From: an uncultured Pelagibacteraceae bacterium
GTDB taxonomy: Bacteria > Pseudomonadota > Alphaproteobacteria > Pelagibacterales > Pelagibacteraceae
Assembly (NCBI GenBank): GCA_902603475.1
Contig: CACKUZ010000008.1
Location: 1-32,182, forward strand
Direction of reading: 5' to 3'
Length of the DNA: 32,182 nucleotides
Shown: positions 24,272 through 32,182 of the stretch, in pieces
How positions within the stretch are numbered: the first letter of the stretch is position 1
Layout: every line of letters starts with the position of its first letter
Position numbers and translations under genes: made by a program
The notes under the pieces: model-generated
Databases searched by the model: none
Seen by the model: only the letters and a program-made list of their open reading frames with translations
What the model was told of the DNA's origin: nothing

Positions 24272-25706
24272 TCCCAAGATTAAGGAAGAGTGTGCGGTAT
24301 TTGGAATAAGTAATTCTAATGATGCTTCTACCCTTACCGCTTTAGGTCTTCATGCTCTACAACACAGAGGACAGGAAGGTTGTGGAATTGTTTCTTATGA
24401 TGGGAACAAATATCATTCTGAAAAAAGATTTGGATTGGTTGGAGATAATTTTAATGATGAGAAAGTAATTAAAAAACTTCCTGGAAAATATGCAATTGGT
24501 CATAATCGCTACTCAACAACAGGTGGGACAGCTTTAAGAAATGTGCAACCTTTTTTTGCTGATACAAACGCAGGTGGTATTGGGGTCGCACATAATGGGA
24601 ATCTTACAAATGCAATTACGCTAAGAAATAAATTAGTTGAGGATGGAGCGATATTTTATACAACATCTGACACTGAAACTATTGTTCAATTAATTGCTAA
24701 ATCAAAAAGGAATAAAACAATTGACAAAATCATTGATGCTATATTTCAGATTCAAGGTGGTTATGCACTTGTTATGATGACACAAAACACGCTTATAGGT
24801 GTTAGAGATCCCTACGGAATTAGACCATTAGTAATAGGTAAATTAAAAAATTCATACGTATTTGCTTCTGAAACTTGTGCATTTGATATAATTGGAGCAA
24901 AATTTGTAAGAGAGGTCGAAAATGGAGAAATTGTTTATATCCAAAATGACGAATTGAAAAGTATTAAACCTTTTCCTCCAAAAAAAATTAGACCATGCGT
25001 GTTTGAATACATTTATTTTTCTAGACCAGACAGTATCTTAAACGGTAAAACTGCATACGAATACAGAAAGAATTTTGGACAACAATTGGCAAAAGAAGAC
25101 AAAATAGAAGCTGACTTAGTTGTGCCTGTCCCAGACTCAGGGAACGCTGCAGCACTCGGATATGCAGAAGAAAAAGATTTAAAATTCGACCTAGGTTTAA
25201 TTCGAAACCATTATGTTGGTAGGACTTTTATTGAACCATCTCAACAAATTAGAAGTTTAGGAGTTAAGTTAAAATTAAATCCGAATATTTCTGTGATTAA
25301 AGATAAAATAATAATTCTAGTTGATGACTCACTTGTTAGAGGCACTACATCGTCAAAAATAGTGAAGATGTTATACGATTCTGGAGCAAAAGAAGTTCAC
25401 GTGAGAATAGCAAGCCCAGAAATAAAATTTCCTGATTTTTATGGTGTTGATACACCAACTAAGAAAGAGCTTTTGGCTGCAAACAAATCAACAACTGAAA
25501 TTTGTGAGCTCATAAAAGCAAAATCCCTAAAATTCCTAAGTTTGAATGGTTTATATTTAGGAATGGGATTTGAAAAAAGAAATGAAAATTATCCACAATT
25601 AACAGATCATCACTTCACTGGGGAATACCCTGTAAAAATAATAGATGAGCTAGGTGAAGATAAAGTAACCCAACTTTCCTTATTGAGTACTGCATCGAAT
25701 AATTAA
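24237..25706 (+). CDS. purF: Amidophosphoribosyltransferase
   Basis: A 489-residue enzyme that catalyses the first committed step of purine synthesis, PRPP plus glutamine to phosphoribosylamine. An 18-residue propeptide precedes C19 (EECAVFG), the N-terminal nucleophile after processing. The glutaminase domain shows ALQHRGQEGCGI and HNRYSTTGG; the PRTase site is IILVDDSLVRGTTSSK (about 359-374). The Fe-S cluster cysteines of the Bacillus type are not present: the corresponding region reads QLTDHHFTGEYP. The ATG overlaps cvpA by 35 nt, and the overlap covers most of the propeptide. It sits 1 bp before the HD-domain gene. Confidence 0.97.
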   Translation: MKKLKKKFKIYDPKIKEECAVFGISNSNDASTLTALGLHALQHRGQEGCGIVSYDGNKYHSEKRFGLVGDNFNDEKVIKKLPGKYAIGHNRYSTTGGTALRNVQPFFADTNAGGIGVAHNGNLTNAITLRNKLVEDGAIFYTTSDTETIVQLIAKSKRNKTIDKIIDAIFQIQGGYALVMMTQNTLIGVRDPYGIRPLVIGKLKNSYVFASETCAFDIIGAKFVREVENGEIVYIQNDELKSIKPFPPKKIRPCVFEYIYFSRPDSILNGKTAYEYRKNFGQQLAKEDKIEADLVVPVPDSGNAAALGYAEEKDLKFDLGLIRNHYVGRTFIEPSQQIRSLGVKLKLNPNISVIKDKIIILVDDSLVRGTTSSKIVKMLYDSGAKEVHVRIASPEIKFPDFYGVDTPTKKELLAANKSTTEICELIKAKSLKFLSLNGLYLGMGFEKRNENYPQLTDHHFTGEYPVKIIDELGEDKVTQLSLLSTASNN

Positions 25707-25707
25707 T

Positions 25708-26265
25708 ATGAAAAAAGTAAGTTTTACGGAAATGAAGTATGGTACTAAAGATGACTATCAACTTTTGGAAAAGTTAGAAAGTCTGTATGAAAGAAAAACT
25801 GCAGATAGAATTTTAAATTATTTAGCTTCACAGACTACTACACTTGAAGGCTATCAGATAACAAGATTAGAACACTCGTTACAAGCTGCAACAAGAGCAT
25901 ATAAAAACGGAGAAAACGAGGAAATGGTTGTAGCAACATTATTACATGATCTTGGAGATGAGTTAGCTCCAATGAACCATTCTCAATACGCGGCATCAGT
26001 AATTAAACCTTATGTTTCAGAAAAAACTTATTGGATTATTTTACATCATGGTCTCTTCCAAACTTATTATTCTGCAGAACATTTAGGTGGAGATAAAAAT
26101 GCAAGAGAAAAATATAAGGATGCAGAACATTATCAAGCAACAATAGATTTTTGCGAAAAGTATGATCAATCTTCATTTGATCCAAATTATAAATCAATGA
26201 CTTTAAAAGATTTTGAGCCAATGGTTAGGAATATTTTTTCTAGAAAACCTTACTACCATCATTAA
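25708..26265 (+). CDS. HD-domain protein of the PhnZ/myo-inositol oxygenase-like (putative diiron oxygenase) family
   Basis: A 185-residue HD-domain protein. The motif order fits the mixed-valence diiron oxygenases PhnZ, TmpB and MIOX: H56 in RLEHSLQ, the HD dyad H80-D81 in LLHDLG, H91, H114 (LHHG) and D153 (EKYDQSSFD), six candidate metal ligands. PhnZ acts in phosphonate catabolism, cleaving 2-amino-1-hydroxyethylphosphonate. Here the residues at PhnZ positions Y24, E27 and H62 seem replaced (L46, Y49 and D84 by my hand alignment), so the substrate may differ. No phosphonate genes lie nearby. It begins 1 bp after purF and ends 1 bp before the preferred DUF255 start. A phosphohydrolase function remains possible. 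Confidence 0.65.
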   Translation: MKKVSFTEMKYGTKDDYQLLEKLESLYERKTADRILNYLASQTTTLEGYQITRLEHSLQAATRAYKNGENEEMVVATLLHDLGDELAPMNHSQYAASVIKPYVSEKTYWIILHHGLFQTYYSAEHLGGDKNAREKYKDAEHYQATIDFCEKYDQSSFDPNYKSMTLKDFEPMVRNIFSRKPYYHH

Positions 26266-26266
26266 A

Positions 26267-28207
26267 TTGTCTAATATTTTAAAAAACGAAAAAAGTCCTT
26301 ATCTGCAACAACACAAAGATAACCCAGTTGATTGGTTTCCTTGGAATAAAGAAACTTTAGATAAAGCAAAAAAAGAAAAAAAACCTATATTTTTAAGTGT
26401 AGGGTACGCAAGCTGCCATTGGTGTCATGTTATGGCCCATGAGAGTTTTGAAAACGAAGAAACTGCCAAACTAATGAATGAAAAGTTTATTAACATTAAG
26501 GTTGATAGAGAGGAAAGACCTGATTTGGATTATGTATTTCAAAAAAGCTTATCAATACTAACTGGAGCTCAAGGTGGATGGCCATTATCAATGTTTTTAG
26601 ACGAAAATGGCGTACCATTTACAGGTGGAACGTATTTTCCACCCAAGGAAATTCAAGGGAGGCCTGACTTTAAAAAAGTCTTAAACAACGTGCATAACGT
26701 CTACAATGAAAATAGAGAGAAAATTTTAGCTCAAGCACCACAAGTTAAAGAAATATTCTCAAAAATAAATCAAAGATCTGCAGTTTTAAATCAACCGTTG
26801 GAGCCATTTGTTGAAAAAATTATTAATTATTTAGATGAAAATAATGGAAGTTTCAAGGGAGCTCCAAAGTTCCCCCAATTTTATTTATTTGATGCAATGT
26901 TCTACTTTTATCTAAAGACTAAAAATAAAAATTATTTTAAGCCTGTTGAAATTTTACTCAATAATCTTTGTTCCAAAGGTATTTATGATCAGCTAGATGG
27001 AGGAATTTCAAGATATGCTGTTGATGAAAAATGGATAATTCCACACTTTGAAAAAATGCTTTACGATAACATCCAGTTCATAGATCTATTAACAAAATTT
27101 TATCAAAATACCAAAAATGATTATTTTAAAAATAAACTTTTACAAACAATTCAATATTTTAATAATGAATTTAAAAACAAAGAAGAATTATATGGTTCAG
27201 CATATGATGCTGACAGTGAAGGTGTTGAAGGAAAATATTATGTTTGGTCATACGCAGAATTAAAAAATCTTTTAAAGGATGATATGAAAACTTTAGAAAA
27301 TAATTATGAAATTTCGGAGAGTGGTAATTTTGAAGGAAATAACATCCTGGTAGAAAAAAATTTAATACCTGATGGAGACAAAAATAGCCTAGATCAGATA
27401 AAAAAAAAATTACTTAATATTAGACGAAATAGAATAAAACCATTTTTTGACGATAAATCACAAACGGATTTAAACTCATATATGCTCCAAGTTCTTCTCA
27501 AAACTTCAGTAAATTTAGGTGATGAAGATTTAAAAATTAAAACAATAGAAACAATTGAAATACTAAATAAAAAATTAAATCAAAAAATTATTCATTGCTA
27601 TGAAAATAAAGAAATAGAAACTTTTCTTGAGGACTATGTTTATTATGCTCTACTAATGATAACACTTTACGAGGTTAATGCTGATAAAAAAGCTTTAGAA
27701 AAATCAATAAAAATAATGAATGATACTTGGAAATTATTCTTTAATAATGAAACTCGATTGTTTCAGAAAAATATTATTAAAGATAATGATTTGTTTGCGA
27801 GTCCACTAGACTTAAATGATAGCAACATTCCAAATGGTAATAGTGTTTATCTATTAATTTCAAATAAATTATTTTCAATTACTAATGATAAAATATGGTA
27901 TGAAAGAAATGAAGTGCTTAAAAAATCATTCCACCAAGTTATAAACTCTTATTATTCACAGATGTTTAGTTTTATTAAAACCCTTGATATTTGCGATAAT
28001 AGCTTATCATTCACATTTCATGGAACATCTCAGTCTATTAAGGAAATGCAGCTTTATTTACAAAAAGAATATCTAGGAGTTGCAACATTTGTTTACCAAT
28101 TAAATAATGATACAAAACCTAGTGTTATTATATGTAAAAACCAAACTTGTTCTAACAAATTAACTAACATAAGCGAAGCTGTTGAATATCTAAGTAAGAG
28201 TGATTAA
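26267..28207 (+). CDS. DUF255 thioredoxin-fold protein (YyaL/SSP411-like)
   Basis: A 646-residue protein. The N-terminal thioredoxin-like domain (about residues 1-160) contains [33 protein letters not shown] with a CxxC at 50-53, [13 protein letters not shown] and [20 protein letters not shown]. The rest is an (alpha/alpha)6-barrel like that of N-acylglucosamine 2-epimerases, with [11 protein letters not shown] and [14 protein letters not shown]. The molecular function of this widespread family is not settled. I chose the TTG at 26267 because it gives [16 protein letters not shown], the usual family start, and lies directly after the HD gene stop. An earlier TTG at 26213 would add 18 unconserved residues within the HD gene. 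It precedes gshA by 9 bp. Confidence 0.88.
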   Translation: MSNILKNEKSPYLQQHKDNPVDWFPWNKETLDKAKKEKKPIFLSVGYASCHWCHVMAHESFENEETAKLMNEKFINIKVDREERPDLDYVFQKSLSILTGAQGGWPLSMFLDENGVPFTGGTYFPPKEIQGRPDFKKVLNNVHNVYNENREKILAQAPQVKEIFSKINQRSAVLNQPLEPFVEKIINYLDENNGSFKGAPKFPQFYLFDAMFYFYLKTKNKNYFKPVEILLNNLCSKGIYDQLDGGISRYAVDEKWIIPHFEKMLYDNIQFIDLLTKFYQNTKNDYFKNKLLQTIQYFNNEFKNKEELYGSAYDADSEGVEGKYYVWSYAELKNLLKDDMKTLENNYEISESGNFEGNNILVEKNLIPDGDKNSLDQIKKKLLNIRRNRIKPFFDDKSQTDLNSYMLQVLLKTSVNLGDEDLKIKTIETIEILNKKLNQKIIHCYENKEIETFLEDYVYYALLMITLYEVNADKKALEKSIKIMNDTWKLFFNNETRLFQKNIIKDNDLFASPLDLNDSNIPNGNSVYLLISNKLFSITNDKIWYERNEVLKKSFHQVINSYYSQMFSFIKTLDICDNSLSFTFHGTSQSIKEMQLYLQKEYLGVATFVYQLNNDTKPSVIICKNQTCSNKLTNISEAVEYLSKSD

Positions 28208-28216
28208 ATCGTTAAT

Positions 28217-29506
28217 ATGAATAAAGATAATATAATAGATCATTTTAAATCAGGAATTAAGGAGCCTATAAATTCCAAAATAGGCGTTGAGCACGAAAAA
28301 TTTCTTTTCTACAAGAAGAATAATAAAAGAATTACTTATTCTACAATTAAAGAGATTTTCAAAATTTTATATGAATTTGGTTGGAAACCATCTTATGAAG
28401 GTGAAAACGTAATAGCGTTAAACAAAGATAATAAGAGTATAACTTTAGAACCAGGCAATCAAATTGAGCTTGCAGGTGCTCAATTAACTAATATTCATGA
28501 AGTTTGCTCTGAAGCTAATAATTATTTGTTTGAACTTAAACAGGTTGTTGAAAAATTAAATTTAAAAATAGTAAGTGCTGGATTTGATCCAATATCTAAG
28601 TTGTCTGAAATTCCAAATAATCCTAAAAAAAGATATGAAGTAATGACAAAGGATATGCCTAAAGGTGGGTCCCTTAGTTTAGATATGATGTATAGAACAT
28701 CAGGGACACAGCTAAATCTAGACTACACGTCTGAAAATGATTTTATAAAAAAGTTTAAATTAGCAAATAATTTAGTTCCGTTAAGTATTGCACTTTTTGC
28801 AAACTCATCAATAGTTGAGAAAAAAGATAGTAAATACTTATCATACCGATCAAAAGTATGGCAAGAAACATCAAGGGGTGGTCTTCCAGAAATTTTTTTA
28901 GAAAATGTTGATTTTGAAAAATATGCTGATTTTGTAATGGAGTATCCAATACTGTTTTTAAAAAAAGATGATAAATATTTATCAGGTAAAAATTATAAAT
29001 TTTCTGATTATATGAATGGTAATATTCAAGAAATAAATAAATCTTTACCAAGTATTGACGATCTTGGATTGCATTTAAGTACTATTTTTACAGAGAATAG
29101 ATTAAAACAATACATTGAATTAAGATCTATGGATACTTGTGGTTGGAACTGTATCTGCGCCGGTCCTGCTTTTTTTACTGGTCTTTTATATGGTAATTTA
29201 GACGAAGCATTAGAATTTATTTCAAAATGGGAAAAGAAAGATTTATTGAATGCTTATAAAGATGCGCCTATGAAAGGACTTGATACAAATTTAATGGGTA
29301 AAGATATGATTTATTGGATCTCCAACTTGTTAAAAATAGCTGAAAAAGGCTTAGAAAAGAGAGATTTTATTGGAAAAAGCGGTACAAACGAAACTAAATA
29401 CTTGGAACATCTAAATAAGATTATCAATAATAAAGAAACAGTCGCTAGTCATGTTATAAATAAATTCTCTAAATTTCAAAATTTAGAAGATTTATATGAC
29501 AAATAA
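28217..29506 (+). CDS. gshA: Glutamate-cysteine ligase, plant/alphaproteobacterial type
   Basis: A 429-residue ligase that makes gamma-glutamylcysteine from glutamate, cysteine and ATP, the first and rate-limiting step of glutathione synthesis. The sequence matches the group shared by plants and alphaproteobacteria: GVEHEKFLFYKK, PGNQIELAGAQL, YRTSGTQLNLDYTSE, LSYRSKVWQETSRGG and RLKQYIELRSMDTCGWNC. The plant enzyme is controlled by redox-active disulfides; cysteines in the DTCGWNCICAG segment might act similarly, which is untested. It overlaps gshB by 11 nt. It follows the DUF255 gene, which also has a thiol motif. Confidence 0.93.
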   Translation: MNKDNIIDHFKSGIKEPINSKIGVEHEKFLFYKKNNKRITYSTIKEIFKILYEFGWKPSYEGENVIALNKDNKSITLEPGNQIELAGAQLTNIHEVCSEANNYLFELKQVVEKLNLKIVSAGFDPISKLSEIPNNPKKRYEVMTKDMPKGGSLSLDMMYRTSGTQLNLDYTSENDFIKKFKLANNLVPLSIALFANSSIVEKKDSKYLSYRSKVWQETSRGGLPEIFLENVDFEKYADFVMEYPILFLKKDDKYLSGKNYKFSDYMNGNIQEINKSLPSIDDLGLHLSTIFTENRLKQYIELRSMDTCGWNCICAGPAFFTGLLYGNLDEALEFISKWEKKDLLNAYKDAPMKGLDTNLMGKDMIYWISNLLKIAEKGLEKRDFIGKSGTNETKYLEHLNKIINNKETVASHVINKFSKFQNLEDLYDK

Positions 29507-30422
29507 AATAATAGGCATACAAGGCGATAAATTAGATAAAATTAACATATCTTCTGACACATCAATATTTTTAGCTCATGAAGCTCAGAAACTTGGATAT
29601 AAAATATTTTATTATACTCCTTCAAACTTATCCATCATCAAAAATAAAATATATGCAAATGGAGTATTTGTAAAATTTAATTATGAAAGAAAAAAATTTT
29701 ATAAAATTTATAAAAAACGAAAAATTGATGTTGAAAATTTTAAATTTATTTTGATTAGACAGGATCCTCCATTTAATTCAGAATATTTAATAACTACTCT
29801 TATTTTAGATGGTTTAAAAAAAGTAAAAGTAATAAATAATCCAACTGCCATCAGAAATGTATCAGAAAAATTGTATTCAAAGCATTTTATCAAATTTATG
29901 CCTAATACTTTGTTTTCAAATAATATAGAAGAAATTAAGAAATTTTATAAACAAAACAAAAGTATGATTATGAAACCCATTAATGGATATGGTGGTAATC
30001 AAATTCATCTCATTAAAAATAAGTTTAATAAAAAACTTATTACAAATTTTTTAAAAAAAAATGGTCATTCTATGTTTCAAAAATACTTAAAAAATATATC
30101 TAAAGGAGATAAGAGAGTTTTTATTATTAATGGTAAAGTATGTGGAGCAATTTCAAGAGTTCCTAAAAAAGGTTCATATTTGAGCAATATGAGCAAAGGT
30201 GCTGTGCCTAAACTTACAAAACTTACAAAACAAGAAATAAAAATTTCAAAACTTATAGGAAAAAAATTAAAGAATGATAATATTTATTTTGCTGGAATTG
30301 ACTTCATAGATCAGAAACTAAATGGAGATATTAATGTAACGTCTCCTACTGGATTAAAAACATACTATGACCTTTCTAAAATCAATCTTGCTAAGATATT
30401 TTGGAAAGGTTTAAGAGCTTGA
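29496..30422 (+). CDS. gshB: Glutathione synthase
   Basis: A 308-residue ATP-grasp enzyme that adds glycine to gamma-glutamylcysteine. Recognisable parts are the RQDPPFNSEYL segment, NNPTAIRNVSEKLY, the ATP-grasp loop MKPINGYGGNQIHLI, KRVFIINGKVCGAISRVP, and GIDFIDQKLNGDINVTSPTG, where NVTSPTG is the family hallmark. The length is normal (E. coli 316). It starts inside gshA with an 11-nt overlap and its stop overlaps the downstream EamA gene. Confidence 0.95.
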   Translation: MTNKIIGIQGDKLDKINISSDTSIFLAHEAQKLGYKIFYYTPSNLSIIKNKIYANGVFVKFNYERKKFYKIYKKRKIDVENFKFILIRQDPPFNSEYLITTLILDGLKKVKVINNPTAIRNVSEKLYSKHFIKFMPNTLFSNNIEEIKKFYKQNKSMIMKPINGYGGNQIHLIKNKFNKKLITNFLKKNGHSMFQKYLKNISKGDKRVFIINGKVCGAISRVPKKGSYLSNMSKGAVPKLTKLTKQEIKISKLIGKKLKNDNIYFAGIDFIDQKLNGDINVTSPTGLKTYYDLSKINLAKIFWKGLRA

Positions 30423-31294
30423 ATAAATTATCAGATCAAAAGAAAGGTTCACTCCTAGCCTTCGTGGCTGTAATGTTTATTACACCTGATTCATTACTTA
30501 TCAGACTTTCAGAAATCGAAACATGGGGAATGCTTTTTTATAGAGGAGCCATTCCTTTCTTTATAGTCTTAATTGGATTATTATTGTTTTATAGGCAAAA
30601 TTTTATTAATGCCTTTTTAAAAGTTGGTATAGTTGGTATATTTTACGCAATTAGCTTTTCTATTTGCAATATTACTTTCATTGTCTCAATTCAAAATACT
30701 AACGTAGCCAATACGTTAATAATGATTGCTTTAGCGCCAATGCTTTCAGCAATACTTGGAGCAATATTCTTAAAAGAAATGCCTAGTAAAGGGACTTGGA
30801 TCGCCATTTTCATCACATTTTTGGCGGCATTATTTATTTTTTATGACTCGCTACAAGTCGGTAATCTTTTTGGGAATATAATGGGTTTTGTCACAGCTGC
30901 AGGATTAGCAGTAAATGCAGTTCTTATCAGATATGCTAAAGACAGAGATCTTTTGCCTTCTGCTGTAATGGGCAAATTAGGAGTTGCAGTATTTGCTTTC
31001 TTTTTTGTCGAAAACTTTAATTTAAATGGAACCGATCAAATTTACATCCCAATAATGTGCATTATTTGTGTAGCCTTACCTTTTGTTTTAGTAACAATCG
31101 CACCAAGATTTATACCAGCAGAGGAAGTAAATCTATTTTTCTTATTGGAAACGATAATAGGTCCAATTTGGGTTTGGTTAGTTATTAAAGAGCAGCCAAC
31201 CCTGGAGACAATTATTGGAGGTGCCGTGATCATCATCACTTTAGGCATCCACTCATTTATAAAACTAAGAGAGACTGAAAAAATAATTAATTAA
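30419..31294 (+). CDS. EamA-domain (drug/metabolite transporter superfamily) permease
   Basis: A 291-residue membrane protein with about ten hydrophobic segments in two repeats, the DMT layout. The first repeat includes LLAFVAVMFITPDSLLIRLSE and ANTLIMIALAPMLSAILGAI; the second contains NIMGFVTAAGLAVNAVLIRY and ends with the EamA-type FFLLETIIGPIWVWLVIKEQ. Such proteins export amino acids or metabolites; the substrate is not evident. The start is TTG at 30419: it forms a TTGA overlap with the gshB stop and has GGAAAGG 9 bases upstream (30403-30409). A second TTG at 30401 would start six residues earlier but lacks such a site. It lies 41 bp before the MFS gene. Confidence 0.85.
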   Translation: MNKLSDQKKGSLLAFVAVMFITPDSLLIRLSEIETWGMLFYRGAIPFFIVLIGLLLFYRQNFINAFLKVGIVGIFYAISFSICNITFIVSIQNTNVANTLIMIALAPMLSAILGAIFLKEMPSKGTWIAIFITFLAALFIFYDSLQVGNLFGNIMGFVTAAGLAVNAVLIRYAKDRDLLPSAVMGKLGVAVFAFFFVENFNLNGTDQIYIPIMCIICVALPFVLVTIAPRFIPAEEVNLFFLLETIIGPIWVWLVIKEQPTLETIIGGAVIIITLGIHSFIKLRETEKIIN

Positions 31295-31335
31295 TTTCTT
31301 GATTTAATATCAAATCATCCATAGATAGCGAAATT

Positions 31336-32182
31336 ATGGAAAAGATACTTAAAAACTCCTGGGCATTATTCACGGGCATGGGTCTAATTATGATAGCTCA
31401 TGGATTTCAAGTTTCTTTACTTGGAGTAAGAGCTGTTCATGAAAGTTTCAGCTTAACAGCAACTGGCTTTATGTTGTCTGGATATTTTGTAGGCTATTTT
31501 ATTGGAGCAAAAACAGTTCCAATTTTGGTTTCAAGAGTTGGTCATATAAGAGTATTTGCTGCTTTTGCATCAATTGCTTCTATCGTTGTTTTAGTACACT
31601 CTATAATCATCAATCCTTTTACATGGTTTCTATTAAGAATTGCCTCAGGTTTTTCAATGGTATGTTTATATACAATTGCTGAAAGCTGGTTAAACGACCG
31701 AGCAAGCAATAAAAATAGAGGAAGTGTTTTATCAATATATATGATCGTACTTTACGCATCTATGGCGATTGGAATGTTTTTTTTAAACTTCAGTAAACCA
31801 GAAAATTTTCAGCCATTTATACTTGTTTCTTTATTCATGTCGTTGTCACTTGTTCCAATATTATTAACCAAGAAAAAACCTCCAAAATTTAAAAAAATTA
31901 TTGGAATGAAAATAAAAGAACTTTATGAAGCCTCTCCTTTTGGAATGGTAAGTGCACTTTTATGTGGAATTTGTCACTCTGCAATGTTTGCTTTAATTGC
32001 TGTTTATGCAGCATCAATGAATTTTAGTATTTTTGAAATTTCTTTTGTAACATTTTTAATTGCTATTTCTGGAGCTATTTCCCAATGGCCGATTGGTAAA
32101 CTATCAGATATTTATGACAGAAGAACAGTTACAGTATATTCTACTTTTGCTTCGGCTTTCTTTGCGCTATGTGCAATATTTT
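31336..32182 (+). CDS. MFS transporter, YcaD-like (3' end outside window)
   Basis: The frame opens at the ATG 31336 and runs through the window end, giving 282 codons. An in-frame stop at 31300-31302 limits any longer start. The first six membrane helices are visible, then a loop and helices 7-9. The AESWLNDRASNKNRGSVLSI segment after helix 4 is characteristic of the small YcaD-type major facilitator group, and WPIGKLSDIYDRRTV matches the motif-A-like loop of the second half. The substrate is unknown. The gap after the EamA gene holds a short inverted repeat, TTGAT and ATCAA with a 5-base loop. Confidence 0.85.
   Translation, partial: MEKILKNSWALFTGMGLIMIAHGFQVSLLGVRAVHESFSLTATGFMLSGYFVGYFIGAKTVPILVSRVGHIRVFAAFASIASIVVLVHSIIINPFTWFLLRIASGFSMVCLYTIAESWLNDRASNKNRGSVLSIYMIVLYASMAIGMFFLNFSKPENFQPFILVSLFMSLSLVPILLTKKKPPKFKKIIGMKIKELYEASPFGMVSALLCGICHSAMFALIAVYAASMNFSIFEISFVTFLIAISGAISQWPIGKLSDIYDRRTVTVYSTFASAFFALCAIF

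Noticed and set aside
1..32182. CRISPR arrays, insertion sequences, prophage or toxin-antitoxin genes
   Set aside because: No spaced direct repeats, transposase, integrase or terminal inverted repeats were seen; every long frame is accounted for by housekeeping or transporter genes.

Overview
The window looks like a core-genome segment of a free-living, genome-streamlined alphaproteobacterium, most likely of the SAR11 clade (Pelagibacterales, Candidatus Pelagibacter-like). The reasons are very AT-rich DNA with AT-biased codon use, alphaproteobacterial gene order (pepA, lptF, lptG, lptD, surA, pdxA, rsmA facing gmk, acpP, fabG, fabD, then rpsF-rpsR-rplI-dnaB), almost no intergenic space (the longest gap is about 125 bp), and no insertion sequences, phage genes, CRISPR arrays, tRNAs or rRNAs. 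The clade assignment is an inference from these features; no database search was possible.

Layout. (1) 1-3605: the 3' end of accC converges on a minus-strand pair (DUF2155 protein and the NDUFA12-like complex I accessory subunit). A divergent gene follows for a stand-alone TSCPD-domain protein that resembles the C-terminus of B12-dependent ribonucleotide reductase; it abuts aspS tail to tail. (2) 1821-5336, minus strand: DUF2066 secreted protein, hda (replication control) and aspS, packed with a 4-nt overlap and a 1-nt gap. (3) 5348-6923, plus strand: purM-purN, purine synthesis. (4) 6913-8752, minus strand: pepA-ndk. (5) 8807-16096, plus strand: lptF-lptG-lptD-surA-pdxA-rsmA, a tightly coupled outer-membrane LPS-export and assembly operon that also carries vitamin B6 and rRNA-modification genes. 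(6) 16088-18676, minus strand: fabD-fabG-acpP-gmk, fatty-acid synthesis plus GMP kinase. (7) 18761-21327, plus strand: rpsF-rpsR-rplI and dnaB. (8) 21353-25706: an RND/MMPL exporter, cvpA and purF. (9) 25708-32182: an HD-domain PhnZ/MIOX-like putative diiron oxygenase, a DUF255 thioredoxin-fold protein, gshA-gshB (glutathione synthesis), an EamA/DMT exporter and the 5' part of an MFS transporter.

The genes are mostly housekeeping. Purine synthesis appears at three places (purM-purN, purF, and gmk/ndk for nucleotide phosphorylation). Envelope biogenesis (lpt genes, surA, fab genes, the RND exporter) and redox metabolism (gshA/B, DUF255) are the other themes. Coding starts are often coupled: ATGA overlaps, repeated 11-nt overlaps, and non-ATG starts (TTG for aspS, DUF255 and EamA; GTG for purN and dnaB).

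I found no convincing undescribed multi-gene system. The items most worth a second look are the orphan TSCPD protein, the PhnZ-like HD protein with changed second-shell residues, the symmetric -10 element between fabD and rpsF, 12-14-nt homopolymers inside essential genes, a hairpin and T-tract touching the dnaB start codon, and several places where genes usual in alphaproteobacteria (aat; ppk-ppx-rnd; fabF-mltG; alr-radA) are missing from otherwise conserved neighbourhoods.
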